Shown piece by piece: positions 1 through 7,795 of a stretch of DNA of 26,884 bases. A program made the translations under genes and the position numbers. The notes under the pieces were generated by a model, which had not been told where the DNA came from, did no database searches, and worked only from the letters and a program-made list of their open reading frames with translations. Within the stretch, counting starts at the first letter, position 1. Each line of letters starts with the position of its first letter. This DNA comes from Bacteroidota bacterium (GTDB lineage: Bacteria; Bacteroidota; Bacteroidia; Bacteroidales; Marinifilaceae): assembly GCA_023400335.1 (NCBI GenBank), contig JAEXFF010000009.1, forward strand, positions 1 through 26,884, read 5' to 3'.

Positions 1-2
1 TG

Positions 3-734
3 ATGCAGTTATATGAGGCTCATCTAAAAGCCAAAGGCGATAGCCCTAATACTACTTCATTCTATATGCGTATTCTTCGGGCAGTATATAATAGTGCTGT
101 TGAAAAAGGGTTAGTTATCAATCAATATCCATTCAAGCAGGTATATACAGGTGTAGCAAAGACGGTAAAGCGAGCATTACCGATAGAGGTAATTAGTCAA
201 ATCAAGCATTTGGACTTATCAATGAACCCGAAGTTCGAGATGGCTCGTGATGCTTTTATACTCAGTTTTTATTTCAGAGGAATGGCTTTTGTGGATTTGT
301 GCTACCTAAAGAAGAAAAATATCTCCAATGACTACCTCAGTTACCGCAGACGCAAAACTGACCAGCAACTCTTTATCAAGTTGGAGAAACCGATGCTGGA
401 AATCATCGGCAAGTATGAAAACAAGGATTCAGTTTACCTGCTTCCATTCATTGATCCACTGCTTGGCAATGAGCGGAAGCAGTATATCAAGGCTAGCAAC
501 AAGGTTAATCGCCATTTGAAAAGTATTGAAACGATGTTAAAACTATCGTCTGAACTTAATTTCTATTCTGCAAGGCACAGCTGGTGTACGGCTGCAAAAA
601 GTAAGAATGTACCCCTTTCGGTTATCAGCGAAGGATTAGGACATGAATCTGAAAAAACCACTCGCATCTATATGGCATCACTCGATACATCGGAGATTGA
701 TAAGGCTAACAATATTATCATAAAAGCCATATAG
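3..734 (+). CDS. Tyrosine site-specific recombinase (5' end outside window)
   Basis: Phage-integrase family recombinase that cuts and rejoins DNA at specific sites. Counting from the first Met in the window, residues 1-45 look like the end of the SAM-like core-binding domain and the rest is the catalytic domain. Visible catalytic residues are R92 (FRGMAFVDL), K118 in the beta-hairpin (RRRKTDQ), R191 (YSARHSWCT), H214 (GLGHESEKTT) and nucleophile Y223 (RIYMASL). The usual H of the HxxR box is Tyr here, which is common in Bacteroidetes recombinases. Members are usually about 300 aa or more; 243 aa remain, so the true start probably lies left of the window. The gene ends 55 bp before a perfect 22-bp inverted repeat pair. 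That arrangement is typical of the invertases (Mpi/Tsr type) that flip Bacteroides promoters, so I infer that it controls the neighbouring switch. It ends at TAG. Confidence 0.85.
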   Translation: MQLYEAHLKAKGDSPNTTSFYMRILRAVYNSAVEKGLVINQYPFKQVYTGVAKTVKRALPIEVISQIKHLDLSMNPKFEMARDAFILSFYFRGMAFVDLCYLKKKNISNDYLSYRRRKTDQQLFIKLEKPMLEIIGKYENKDSVYLLPFIDPLLGNERKQYIKASNKVNRHLKSIETMLKLSSELNFYSARHSWCTAAKSKNVPLSVISEGLGHESEKTTRIYMASLDTSEIDKANNIIIKAI

Positions 735-818
735 CTGAATAAGATTGGAAATGAAATGAGAATCGACAAATGTTGAACGAAATTAAGATACTCTATGTAA
801 GAGTTCTTGAATCTACTG

Positions 819-826
819 CAAAAATA
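819..826 (-). promoter_or_regulatory. Bacteroides -7 element TATTTTTG inside invertible segment, facing left
   Basis: Minus-strand TATTTTTG matches TAnnTTTG exactly and lies 8 bp inside the left inverted repeat, pointing out of the segment toward the recombinase 3' end. The -33 region is weak (GTGT at spacer 21). If the segment flipped, this element would point right, into 1013 and the operon from 1330. The plus strand of the segment has no TAnnTTTG match, so the present orientation looks OFF for the operon. Confidence 0.5.
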
Positions 827-893
827 AGCAATTTATTGATATTGAGTACACTTTTATTAAGAAAAATTTTCATATAAGATATAAATTGTTGAA

Positions 894-924
894 CAAAACG
901 TATAAGTGTTAAGCAAAGGTCAAA
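894..924 (-). promoter_or_regulatory. Second leftward promoter candidate in invertible segment
   Basis: On the minus strand there is TTTG (921-924), then 18 bp, then TACGTTTTG (894-902). The second motif is TAnnTTTG with one extra base. Spacing and sequence are close to, but not exactly, the Bacteroides consensus. It faces the same way as the 819-826 element, so both candidates would be redirected rightward by inversion. Confidence 0.35.
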
Positions 925-1012
925 CTAAGCAAATAGGTATTTTGCTAATAATCTGACATGAATATATTTTCAAGAACTCTTACATAGAGTGTTGAAAAAA
1001 ATAATATAAGAA

Positions 1013-1219
1013 ATGTGCTGCAAAAAGTATGCCATAGTGTTGATAATCTTGTTATTGTCTGCAACTACAGTCTTTCCACAAGAGCGCTACTCGAATTTAT
1101 TCAAGTAGTGTTTTGTCGTATACTAAAGAATTTAAAAACAATAATAGATTCAGTCACAATAATTCGAAGATGAACAGTTTGTCAATGTAACTTATGAGTC
1201 CATAAATTATATACTATAG
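1013..1219 (+). pseudogene. Remnant of small secreted protein gene
   Basis: An ATG at 1013 opens a 31-codon frame with a clear Sec signal peptide (MCCKKYAIVLIILLLSATTV, then FPQE) that stops at TAG 1106-1108. Protein-like sequence continues in other frames: SSSVLSYTKEFKNNNRFSHN at about 1120-1185, then FEDEQFVNVTYESINYIL ending at TAG 1217-1219. Two frameshifts would join the pieces into one protein of roughly 65 residues. No function is recognisable. It is the first reading frame downstream of the invertible segment, so it was probably the original first target of the switch or an upstream member of the operon. The joins are my inference. Confidence 0.35.
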
Positions 1220-1234
1220 AGAATTAGTAATATC

Positions 1235-1256
1235 CCATCATTAAATAATATGATGG
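1235..1256. other. Hairpin in operon leader
   Basis: CCATCAT (1235-1241) pairs with ATGATGG (1250-1256) across an 8-nt AT loop, about 75 bp before the first operon gene. There is no U-run after it, so it is not a standard terminator. It may be a leader RNA structure. No TAnnTTTG promoter is visible between 990 and 1330, so operon transcription probably has to come from upstream. Confidence 0.3.
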
Positions 1257-1329
1257 CTGATATTTATCTGTTAAAATATAAAATTTAAAAACATATAAAG
1301 ACAAGTAACAAACTATTATATATCAAACT

Positions 1330-2442
1330 ATGAATGAAAAAAACTTATTTCAAAAGATTTGCGCTATAGCATTTCTTATCTTTGCGGTTATTAGTTGCGT
1401 AGCAACAGCTCAATCGTTAAGTCTTACATTGGAAATGGATATTCCATTCTGGGTATTATTTACTATGATGTTTATTTTTGCATTTGGCATCTATTTGCTC
1501 ACATCTTATTGCTTTAAATTAGTGATAGATGCTCTTAATATGGATGTATATGTTGATCACCGTCGTCGAGATTTTATTCTTGGACTCTTTGGTGTCCTAT
1601 TATTTTGGTTGGTATGTAGTATGCCTACCAATACTCACTCGTTATTTTATACAAAAGTTATAGATAAAGTCCTTGTTGCTGAATTAGACAATCAGAAAGA
1701 AACATTAAACACAGAACTTCAACTGCTCGGTTTAGATATCAATGCGCAGAAAGACAAAGAAATAGAACAAATAAAATCTAAAGTAGCCACATTAAGAGAT
1801 AGGTTTGTGACAGAAATCAATCATACTGATAGACCAGGTTTAGGCGTCGAGGCATTTAATATCTTAAAAGATATTGAAGTGACTTGTGGAGTAAATCCTG
1901 ACTCATATTTTTTACATACAAACCAAAGAAACACCTCTGGAAGCGAACGTGAAAGAATTAAAAAACACTATATTCCTCAAATTAACAATCTGATGAAACA
2001 AAAGATTGATGAAATAAATGGAGTACGAGAAAGAGAGATTGCCTATAATGCTGAAAAAAAGAATCTGCTGTTAAATTATATCACTAAAATAGAGCAAGTG
2101 AAAGATTACCAGAGAAATACGGATATTCCTCATCAGGATAGAATTAAAGCAGCTAGATTGGTTCTTGACAATGCGTATAACAATCCTGATTACAAAGACA
2201 AAATTCTTGATAATGTTGAAATGTTGATTGATGCTAATGCTGGGCATAAAGATAGTAATGTTAAATCGTATAAAATTTACAAGACTGAACGATTGCATAG
2301 CGTATTCAAGTTGTGGGGAGATTATTTACAAGGCAAAATGAGTAATCTTGACTTTGATATGTTTTATTGGATTATCATATCAGTAATTATTGATATCGCT
2401 GGATTATTATTTTTTGCTATTGCATTTAAAAAAACTTATTAA
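1330..2442 (+). CDS. Four-TM membrane protein with long helical loop (system gene 1)
   Basis: A 370-aa protein of no family I recognise. Hydrophobic segments lie at about 8-28, 39-62 and 81-98, with one more at 345-366 next to the C-terminus (KKTY). Between them, residues 105-340 are polar, charged and helix-prone (for example LDNQKETLNTELQLLGLD and EIEQIKSKVATLRDRF), probably coiled coil. If HRRR (77-80) is cytoplasmic by the positive-inside rule, the large loop after TM3 would be outside the cytoplasm and the C-terminal tail inside. It is the first intact gene of a run with gaps of 21, 2 and 23 bp and one 11-bp overlap, so it is probably cotranscribed with the GTPase and two coiled-coil membrane proteins. 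It would fit as the membrane platform of the complex, which is inference. It ends at TAA, and the frame is clean. Confidence 0.75.
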   Translation: MNEKNLFQKICAIAFLIFAVISCVATAQSLSLTLEMDIPFWVLFTMMFIFAFGIYLLTSYCFKLVIDALNMDVYVDHRRRDFILGLFGVLLFWLVCSMPTNTHSLFYTKVIDKVLVAELDNQKETLNTELQLLGLDINAQKDKEIEQIKSKVATLRDRFVTEINHTDRPGLGVEAFNILKDIEVTCGVNPDSYFLHTNQRNTSGSERERIKKHYIPQINNLMKQKIDEINGVREREIAYNAEKKNLLLNYITKIEQVKDYQRNTDIPHQDRIKAARLVLDNAYNNPDYKDKILDNVEMLIDANAGHKDSNVKSYKIYKTERLHSVFKLWGDYLQGKMSNLDFDMFYWIIISVIIDIAGLLFFAIAFKKTY

Positions 2443-2463
2443 TAACATTATATAATCAGAATT

Positions 2464-3390
2464 ATGGCAAAAGATTTTAACTTTGATGACGTGCAGGGGC
2501 AAAATGTAAATAATGAAATTGATAAGACTGCAAATACAAATGTGACAGATAATATTGTTAATAATAATCAGTCAACGATTAATAAAAATAATGCTAAAAC
2601 ATATAATGTCGTTATAACAGATCATAATGCGCCTATGATCATTTTGTTTGGGCCACCATCTTGTGGCAAGACAATGACATTAGTTCGCCTTACTAGATAT
2701 TTATCTGGTACATATGACTTTATGCCAGATCAAACATTTAGAAATTCTACAGACTCCGAAGTCAATGAGTTGTGTAAAAATTTCAATGCAGCAGTAGGTG
2801 CAGATAAAGCTGCCGATGGTACAAAGTATATAGACTTTATGTTGCTTCGTGTAAATGAACGAAAAAATGGTAGAACAATTTGTCAATTTGTAGAGTCTCC
2901 TGGAGAATTTTTATTTAACCCACAAAATCCAACAGCTCAGTTTCCTGCTTACTTGCATCAAATCATTGCAAGTAATAATCGTAAAATTTGGTTAATATTT
3001 TTGGAGCCAGGTATGAGTCAAGAAGACAGATTTGCATATGTTAAAAAGATACAAGACTTACGCAGTGTAATAGATAGCCGGGATAGAATTATTTTCGTGG
3101 AAAATAAAGTAGACTTGCCTGCAACAAGTTCATTTGTATTATCTCCAATTAATATTAATATGGATGGACTTTTCTGCTATGTAGATGGTTTATATCCTCA
3201 GCTGTTTAAGAGTTTCACTGATAAAGGAATTTTTGGAAGCAAACCTCGTTATGATTTTACGGCATTTCAGACAGGAACATACGTTGAGGGACAAGATGCT
3301 AATGGAAAACCATACAAATCTTTCCAAGCAGGGCATGATTCTCATCCATCACGTTTGTGGAAAATAATATATAAACGCATAAGGGGATAA
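2464..3390 (+). CDS. P-loop GTPase-like protein, TRAFAC type (system gene 2)
   Basis: A 308-aa cytoplasmic NTPase. The first 50 residues are Asn/Thr-rich and look disordered. The G domain shows G1/Walker A GPPSCGKT (63-70), a G3-like ESPGE (144-148) in place of DxxG, and G4 NKVD (214-217), which indicates guanine specificity. There is no signal peptide or TM segment. The order and spacing fit TRAFAC GTPases; the sequence recalls the 'double-GTPase' group described in bacterial NTP-dependent conflict systems, but I cannot confirm that without a profile search. It lies 21 bp after the four-TM gene and 2 bp before the next gene, so translation is probably coupled. I infer that it is the switch or energy source of the membrane complex encoded around it. 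The missing Asp in G3 makes its catalytic activity uncertain. Confidence 0.75.
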   Translation: MAKDFNFDDVQGQNVNNEIDKTANTNVTDNIVNNNQSTINKNNAKTYNVVITDHNAPMIILFGPPSCGKTMTLVRLTRYLSGTYDFMPDQTFRNSTDSEVNELCKNFNAAVGADKAADGTKYIDFMLLRVNERKNGRTICQFVESPGEFLFNPQNPTAQFPAYLHQIIASNNRKIWLIFLEPGMSQEDRFAYVKKIQDLRSVIDSRDRIIFVENKVDLPATSSFVLSPININMDGLFCYVDGLYPQLFKSFTDKGIFGSKPRYDFTAFQTGTYVEGQDANGKPYKSFQAGHDSHPSRLWKIIYKRIRG

Positions 3391-3392
3391 TT

Positions 3393-4997
3393 ATGAACTA
3401 TACATTTTCTATTCATGGCGTCCCATATGGCAGTCAAGCTTGGGGGGATATAAATGATAGTGAATATCTTAAATCATTTTACAATTCTGTGTCGGCAACT
3501 AATGTGCCGACACAGATGATAGTAGATATTCGCTATTTAGGAAATACGATATGCTCATATTATCATTACTTAATTTTAAGTAACGTAGATGATTATGAAT
3601 CAAGGCCAGGTTCATACTTTGGTATGACCATTTGCTTTGCAGGTGTATTCTGTTCTGATTTTGTAGAATTATATAAACTTTTTGATGCTTGCTTCAAGAA
3701 AGTAACCTTGAATTCGATATTAGTTAAGACAGGGGAACGATACAAATATGTGATAGATGATTTCGATTCTGTAAATAATACCGATATCTTAAAAAGAGTT
3801 GATAGAGTTGTTCGCAAGAATATACATCTATTTGAACATAATTTGGTAGAATTCCCTGAGAACTTTTCGCCAAAACATAGAGACGATGGGTGGATTGAGA
3901 AATGGTCTATTGATGATGTAGGCAACAAAACATTTGTCAATATTTTACTTCGAGATTCTATGAAAAGTATATCGCCATATTATCCTGTATCGTACAAGAA
4001 AGTAGAGATTTTGCAAGTTGACAATCGTACAAAAGATAGCAAAATAAAGACACTAGAATCTGATAATGGTAATTTGCAAAGTGAAAACGAAGGACTTAAG
4101 ACTAAAATATCTAATCAGAAAAAAGACATTGAGTCCCAAGGAACAACAATAAAGTATCAAAATGGAGTTATAGACAAGCAGAAAGGGTCTATAGCAACTC
4201 TTGAGACTGAAAAAACAACGCTGGAGAATAATCTAAAAGAAAGCCGTCGTCAAGTAGAGGCTCTAAAAGAGGAATTAAAACAAGCTCAAAATAATCGTGA
4301 TGACGAAACCCTTAAAAATTGTATTGTAACATTAAAGTCGATAGCACAAAAACGTGCTCATACAGATCAGTTGATAGATGCAATCAATCCAAGATTAAAA
4401 AAAGTCGAAGAGAACATTGAACAAATTGACAATCAACTCAATAAGAAAAGAACATTTAAGTTTACACAACATCATTTTCAAGTAGGCGCGCTTATAGTAG
4501 TTACCATTATTGCAGTTGCAGGAATTATATTGCCAAATCATAGTTCAGACGGAGGAATACTCCCACAAGATATCGCAACTAAAGGCAATGTAAAAGAAAT
4601 GATTGACAATGCATTGTCTCCTATAACGAGAAGTATAAGAGGAATCCAAGAAAATGTTGAAGATATAAAATCTGGCGGTTCAGTTATAGATGGTGATTCG
4701 AATTCTTATGATGGAAACGAAGTTTCTTTTATTGACATTCAAGGAGATGGATCTGTGAAAAGAGGTAAAAAATATACATTAACTGCAAAAAAAGGAAAAA
4801 AACCTTATCAATCATTAAAAATAGGAGGAGGGAAGTTTTTTATTCAATTAAATGATAGTACAAAGATTTCTATACCCTCCACTGATAATGGAAAAACTGC
4901 AAGTTTATCTGTAGATCCAAACTGGACTACTTTTAATATTATTTATTGTGTAGGTAACAATATAATAAAGTCTCGCCCTGTATCTGTTTCAGAGTAA
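3393..4997 (+). CDS. Membrane-anchored coiled-coil protein, cytoplasmic coil (system gene 3)
   Basis: 534 aa with four visible parts. Residues 1-205 form a globular domain (SRPGSYFGMTICFAGVFCSD at 70-89). Residues 205-350 form a long coiled coil rich in K/E/Q. A single TM helix lies at about 363-380 (ALIVVTIIAVAGIIL). After a Gly/Ser-rich linker, residues 440-534 form a beta-rich domain, probably Ig-like. There is no signal peptide, and KKRTFK before the TM predicts N-in topology: globular domain and coil in the cytoplasm, C-terminal domain outside. Its start is 2 bp after the GTPase stop. The N-terminal domain is shared with the protein at 5562-6995, with YFG(M/I), F, V, F, L and D in the same spacing. 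It may be the GTPase-binding part, as in GTPase-associated proteins, but that is inference. I know of no named family. Confidence 0.75.
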   Translation: MNYTFSIHGVPYGSQAWGDINDSEYLKSFYNSVSATNVPTQMIVDIRYLGNTICSYYHYLILSNVDDYESRPGSYFGMTICFAGVFCSDFVELYKLFDACFKKVTLNSILVKTGERYKYVIDDFDSVNNTDILKRVDRVVRKNIHLFEHNLVEFPENFSPKHRDDGWIEKWSIDDVGNKTFVNILLRDSMKSISPYYPVSYKKVEILQVDNRTKDSKIKTLESDNGNLQSENEGLKTKISNQKKDIESQGTTIKYQNGVIDKQKGSIATLETEKTTLENNLKESRRQVEALKEELKQAQNNRDDETLKNCIVTLKSIAQKRAHTDQLIDAINPRLKKVEENIEQIDNQLNKKRTFKFTQHHFQVGALIVVTIIAVAGIILPNHSSDGGILPQDIATKGNVKEMIDNALSPITRSIRGIQENVEDIKSGGSVIDGDSNSYDGNEVSFIDIQGDGSVKRGKKYTLTAKKGKKPYQSLKIGGGKFFIQLNDSTKISIPSTDNGKTASLSVDPNWTTFNIIYCVGNNIIKSRPVSVSE

Positions 4998-5020
4998 ACA
5001 CTAAAATTTCTTTATTTGGC

Positions 5021-5572
5021 ATGATAAAAATAAAAACAATATTATGCATTATAATGGCAATAGCTTTATGCTCATGTAGTGGTAATAAAAAGAAAAACAA
5101 GAATAGCTTTGATCCAAATATTTGGACAGACAACTTTGTTTATGAGCAGCCTGCAAATGTAGGAAACGAAACAATATCCATTCCATATACAGAAAAAAAT
5201 GGTGTAAAGTATATTGCTGTTAAGATTAATGGAGGACCAACATTTGATATGATAGTAGATACAGGTTGTTCTGGCGTTTTAATTTCAATTAAAGAAGCTC
5301 AATACTTAGCCCAATCTGGACTTCTATCAGAAGATGATTATAAAGGTAATGCCTTATCCTCAATTGCTGACGGAAGTATCGTTGAGAATATGGTATTTAA
5401 CATTAAAGAAATGATTATTGGCGGTAAGATTGTTTGTTCTGACGTGGATGTTACGGTATCAAATAACATATCCGCACCAATGCTATTAGGGAATGGTGTA
5501 TTTGATAGAATATCTTCATTTTCAATTGATAATACCAATAAGTTAATAATATTCACTTGTAATGAATTGTAA
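5021..5572 (+). CDS. Retropepsin-like aspartic protease lipoprotein (system gene 4)
   Basis: 183 aa. A lipoprotein signal peptide (KTILCIIMAIALCSC) gives a likely lipid-anchored Cys19 (L-C-S-C box). The mature part is a single retropepsin-type domain of clan AA. It has the catalytic motif VDTGCSG (D80-T-G), a central flap region, and a C-terminal LLGNGVFDRISSFSID (155-170) followed by KLIIF, matching the usual 'LLG..FL..F.I....L.L' end. One such domain needs to dimerise to form an active site. It should sit in the periplasm or on the outer membrane, where it could cut or bind the exposed parts of the neighbouring membrane proteins. It begins 23 bp after the previous gene and overlaps the next one by 11 bp. 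The family call is firm; the substrate is unknown. Confidence 0.8.
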   Translation: MIKIKTILCIIMAIALCSCSGNKKKNKNSFDPNIWTDNFVYEQPANVGNETISIPYTEKNGVKYIAVKINGGPTFDMIVDTGCSGVLISIKEAQYLAQSGLLSEDDYKGNALSSIADGSIVENMVFNIKEMIIGGKIVCSDVDVTVSNNISAPMLLGNGVFDRISSFSIDNTNKLIIFTCNEL

Positions 5573-6995
5573 TATATATTTTTTTATAAGTACTCATAAG
5601 GGATATTCTCAATATCCTGATAATTACTCAAAAGAAATAATTTCTAACATTCTCGCAAATACTGCTCAGAAGCAGAATATAAACCAGTTTGCCATTTCAA
5701 TGAATGGCAAGCTGGCTTATGTGACCTATCAATATAGATATTCAGATTCTAGGTATTTTGGAATTTGTTGTGAGTTTAACAATGTTGTTCCTACAAATTT
5801 CAGGTATCTATTTGACTTCTATGATAATCTGATGCTTGATATATTAGACAAAGGGGAGCTTTTACATTATGATTCAGCAGGCAACATATGTCCTAGCATA
5901 GATTTTATTTCAGACAGGTTAGAACTGCTGAACTACTATGGGAATTACATTAGCAATCATTTTAATGACCAACTATCCGAATACATAAATGTGCCCACGC
6001 AAATTTATACATCTGAGAAGAAAAGAAATATAGTCTTGGCTTATGATGATACTCATACACAACTTATAGATTTATTGAACATATACGATAATATTATTAT
6101 ATCACGTGATAATCCTTATATATTAGGGTATGTTAACACATTGAGAAAATCGAGTAATGAGATTTCGGAATTAGAAACGAAACTATTAAAAATTAGTCGC
6201 CAAAAGAAACAATATCGAATGGTGGTATTTCTAATCTTAGCAGTAGTCGCTTGTTTAATTTCATTATATTCATTTAATAGCAATATTCAATCATTAACTG
6301 AAAATTTATCACAACGAAACGAAGAGATAAAGACTCTTAATAAAGATTTGACTTCTGCAAATGCAAAAATAGACACAATGTCCATTGAAATATCTGAAAA
6401 AATTTCACGAATTGGGACACTTCAGAACGAATTATCCAAGAATAAGTACTCGATAGATTCTCTCACCAATACAACCCAAGCCCAAGAAAACTTTATCAAT
6501 GATTTAAGGGGTGATTTATCTTCGGCTAATAGTAGGTTATCTTCTGCCAAAAGCGATTTGGCTCAAGCTCAAAGAAAACTATCAAACTATCAGAACAAGA
6601 TAGGTAAATATTTACCATTAATTGTTACCGATATCGAAATAGCTAATCACTATAAAGATAGCAAAGAGGAAACGGGATTTGGTGGTACCATATATAGTAA
6701 GAATTCTATGTACTTGACACCTCGCATAAATTATATAGGCTTAATTGAAGGAAATAGAAAATTTTTGATTAAACTATATAAGCCAGATGGTACATTGAGT
6801 ACGGGGAGTACTTCGTCTGAAACTCCTAGTGGATATTCATATTCGACTACAGGATATATTTACGAAGGCGAAAACAAAAGAGAATTATCTAGCTGGGGTA
6901 AAAAGAAGAAAGGCAATTGGACTAAAGGTACATATAAGATTGAGGTATGGTACAATGATATGCGTCTAAAATCTAAATCTTTTACAGTCTACTAA
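5562..6995 (+). CDS. Membrane-anchored coiled-coil protein, external coil (system gene 5)
   Basis: 477 aa. The N-terminal globular domain (1-200) resembles that of the 3393-4997 protein (YFGICCEFNNVVPTNFRYLF at 65-84). A TM helix lies at about 219-237 (MVVFLILAVVACLISLYSF), preceded by RQKKQYR, which predicts N-in topology. A long coiled coil follows at about 240-340 with repeating SLTENLSQ, TLNKDLTSANAK and SSAKSDLAQAQRKL segments. A C-terminal beta-rich domain (about 345-477) ends in KIEVWYNDMRLKSKSFTVY, perhaps Ig- or C2-like. Here the coil is predicted outside, the reverse of the gene-3 protein. The start codon lies inside the end of the protease gene, so the two are translationally coupled. 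It is the last intact gene of the cluster and ends at TAA. Its function is unknown; it is likely a partner of gene 3 in one complex. Confidence 0.75.
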   Translation: MNCNIYFFISTHKGYSQYPDNYSKEIISNILANTAQKQNINQFAISMNGKLAYVTYQYRYSDSRYFGICCEFNNVVPTNFRYLFDFYDNLMLDILDKGELLHYDSAGNICPSIDFISDRLELLNYYGNYISNHFNDQLSEYINVPTQIYTSEKKRNIVLAYDDTHTQLIDLLNIYDNIIISRDNPYILGYVNTLRKSSNEISELETKLLKISRQKKQYRMVVFLILAVVACLISLYSFNSNIQSLTENLSQRNEEIKTLNKDLTSANAKIDTMSIEISEKISRIGTLQNELSKNKYSIDSLTNTTQAQENFINDLRGDLSSANSRLSSAKSDLAQAQRKLSNYQNKIGKYLPLIVTDIEIANHYKDSKEETGFGGTIYSKNSMYLTPRINYIGLIEGNRKFLIKLYKPDGTLSTGSTSSETPSGYSYSTTGYIYEGENKRELSSWGKKKKGNWTKGTYKIEVWYNDMRLKSKSFTVY

Positions 6996-7011
6996 TGTTT
7001 AGAATCACTTT

Positions 7012-7611
7012 ATGAGTTTATCAGATCAAGATATAGTAAGGAATTTAATTCTGTCAGACCAGCGTACATTACAAAACTTCTTTTTTGTACGCTGACGTGG
7101 TATGTTGAATTATATAGGGCAATATTTCTGCCAAGACAAACAATCACCAGAGAAACTTATAAGGGAGTTCTACGAGCTCCTCTTTGCTGATAATTGGCAT
7201 AAGTTGAGAATATTTAAGTTTACATGTATGCTAAACTCGTATGTAACTATTATCACATCAAGATATTTTCAGCATAAACGCGATAAGGAAGTATTACCAT
7301 TGGATGAGAATATTGCTCTTGTTATGAATTTGCAAGACGATAGAAATGGTGATTTGTTCTTTATGGAAGATCTTAACAAGATTATAAAAAGATTACAACC
7401 ATTTGATAGATTTCTCGTTCAGCGTATTCTTATAGATGGAGAGAAGCCCGGAGATATTCTTGAAGAGGCTAAAATAGTGTTGGCAAGAGATACTTCGTTG
7501 AATTCAGACGCAAAAACAGAAGAATAGTTTGCTGGTCATGTTTACACTCGTTATAATCGAGTAAGAAAATGTTTACAAAAACAAATGGCTGCAATAGGTT
7601 ATAGAAAATAG
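7012..7611 (+). pseudogene. ECF-type sigma factor gene with in-frame TGA and TAG
   Basis: Read through, the frame gives a sigma-70 family protein of about 199 aa. It starts MSLSDQDIVRNLILSDQRTL (ATG 7012), followed by FFFVR, a TGA at 7093-7095, then RGMLNYIGQYF. Region 2 is FYELLFADNWHKLRIFKFTC to TSRYFQHKRDK; region 4 is RLQPFDRFLVQRILIDGEKP onward. A TAG at 7525-7527 then precedes FAGHVYTRYNRVRKCLQKQM, the usual helix-turn-helix end. Sequence on both sides of each stop is well preserved, with no frameshift. A shorter product could start at ATG 7102, but it would lack the first helix and the end of region 4. The gene starts 17 bp after the GTPase cluster, so it may once have regulated or been cotranscribed with it. 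It is inactive unless both stops are suppressed. Confidence 0.7.
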
Positions 7612-7612
7612 T

Positions 7613-7795
7613 ATAACTCAAATAAATAATTTCGAGCTACTTGGCCGAGTTCTCGATGGGAACGCAACCATTGATGAGCGTAAGAATGTTTTGTTTAATA
7701 TGAAAGATTCGGTTTTTGAAGAGTGCTTCTTGGTTGCAATGCAAGTTGCAACATTGTTTAATGAAAAAGTAGAGACTTATGGAAAAGTTCAATAA
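7613..7795 (+). pseudogene. Small gene after sigma factor; start codon ATA
   Basis: A frame open from 7613 to TAA 7793-7795 codes ITQINNFELLGRVLDGNATI then DERKNVLFNMKDSVFEECFL and more, about 60 aa and clearly protein-like. No ATG, GTG or TTG lies before the conserved part. The codon in the expected start place is ATA (7613-7615), one base from ATG. It lies between the sigma gene and the acidic gene and overlaps the latter by 17 bp. Function unknown; possibly a small regulatory partner of the sigma factor. It is either untranslated or starts at ATA. Confidence 0.4.

Larger units (their letters stand above)
790..990. repeat. Invertible DNA segment with perfect 22-bp inverted repeats
   Basis: Left repeat 790-811 (ACTCTATGTAAGAGTTCTTG plus AA) is the exact reverse complement of right repeat 969-990; 157 bp lie between them. 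The segment has no credible coding frame and sits between a tyrosine recombinase gene and a rightward operon. Known Bacteroides phase-variable promoters have this form: short inverted repeats, a promoter inside, and a recombinase gene next door. Inversion itself is inferred, since only one orientation is present in the window. Confidence 0.8.

Noticed and set aside
732..734. The TAG ending the left recombinase as an internal readthrough codon
   Set aside because: The protein already has a normal end about 20 residues after the catalytic Tyr, and the following frame stops after about 15 codons without recognisable sequence.
7093..7095. TGA in the sigma factor gene as selenocysteine
   Set aside because: No SECIS-like hairpin was evident just after it, and a second stop (TAG) follows in the same gene; a nonsense mutation is simpler.
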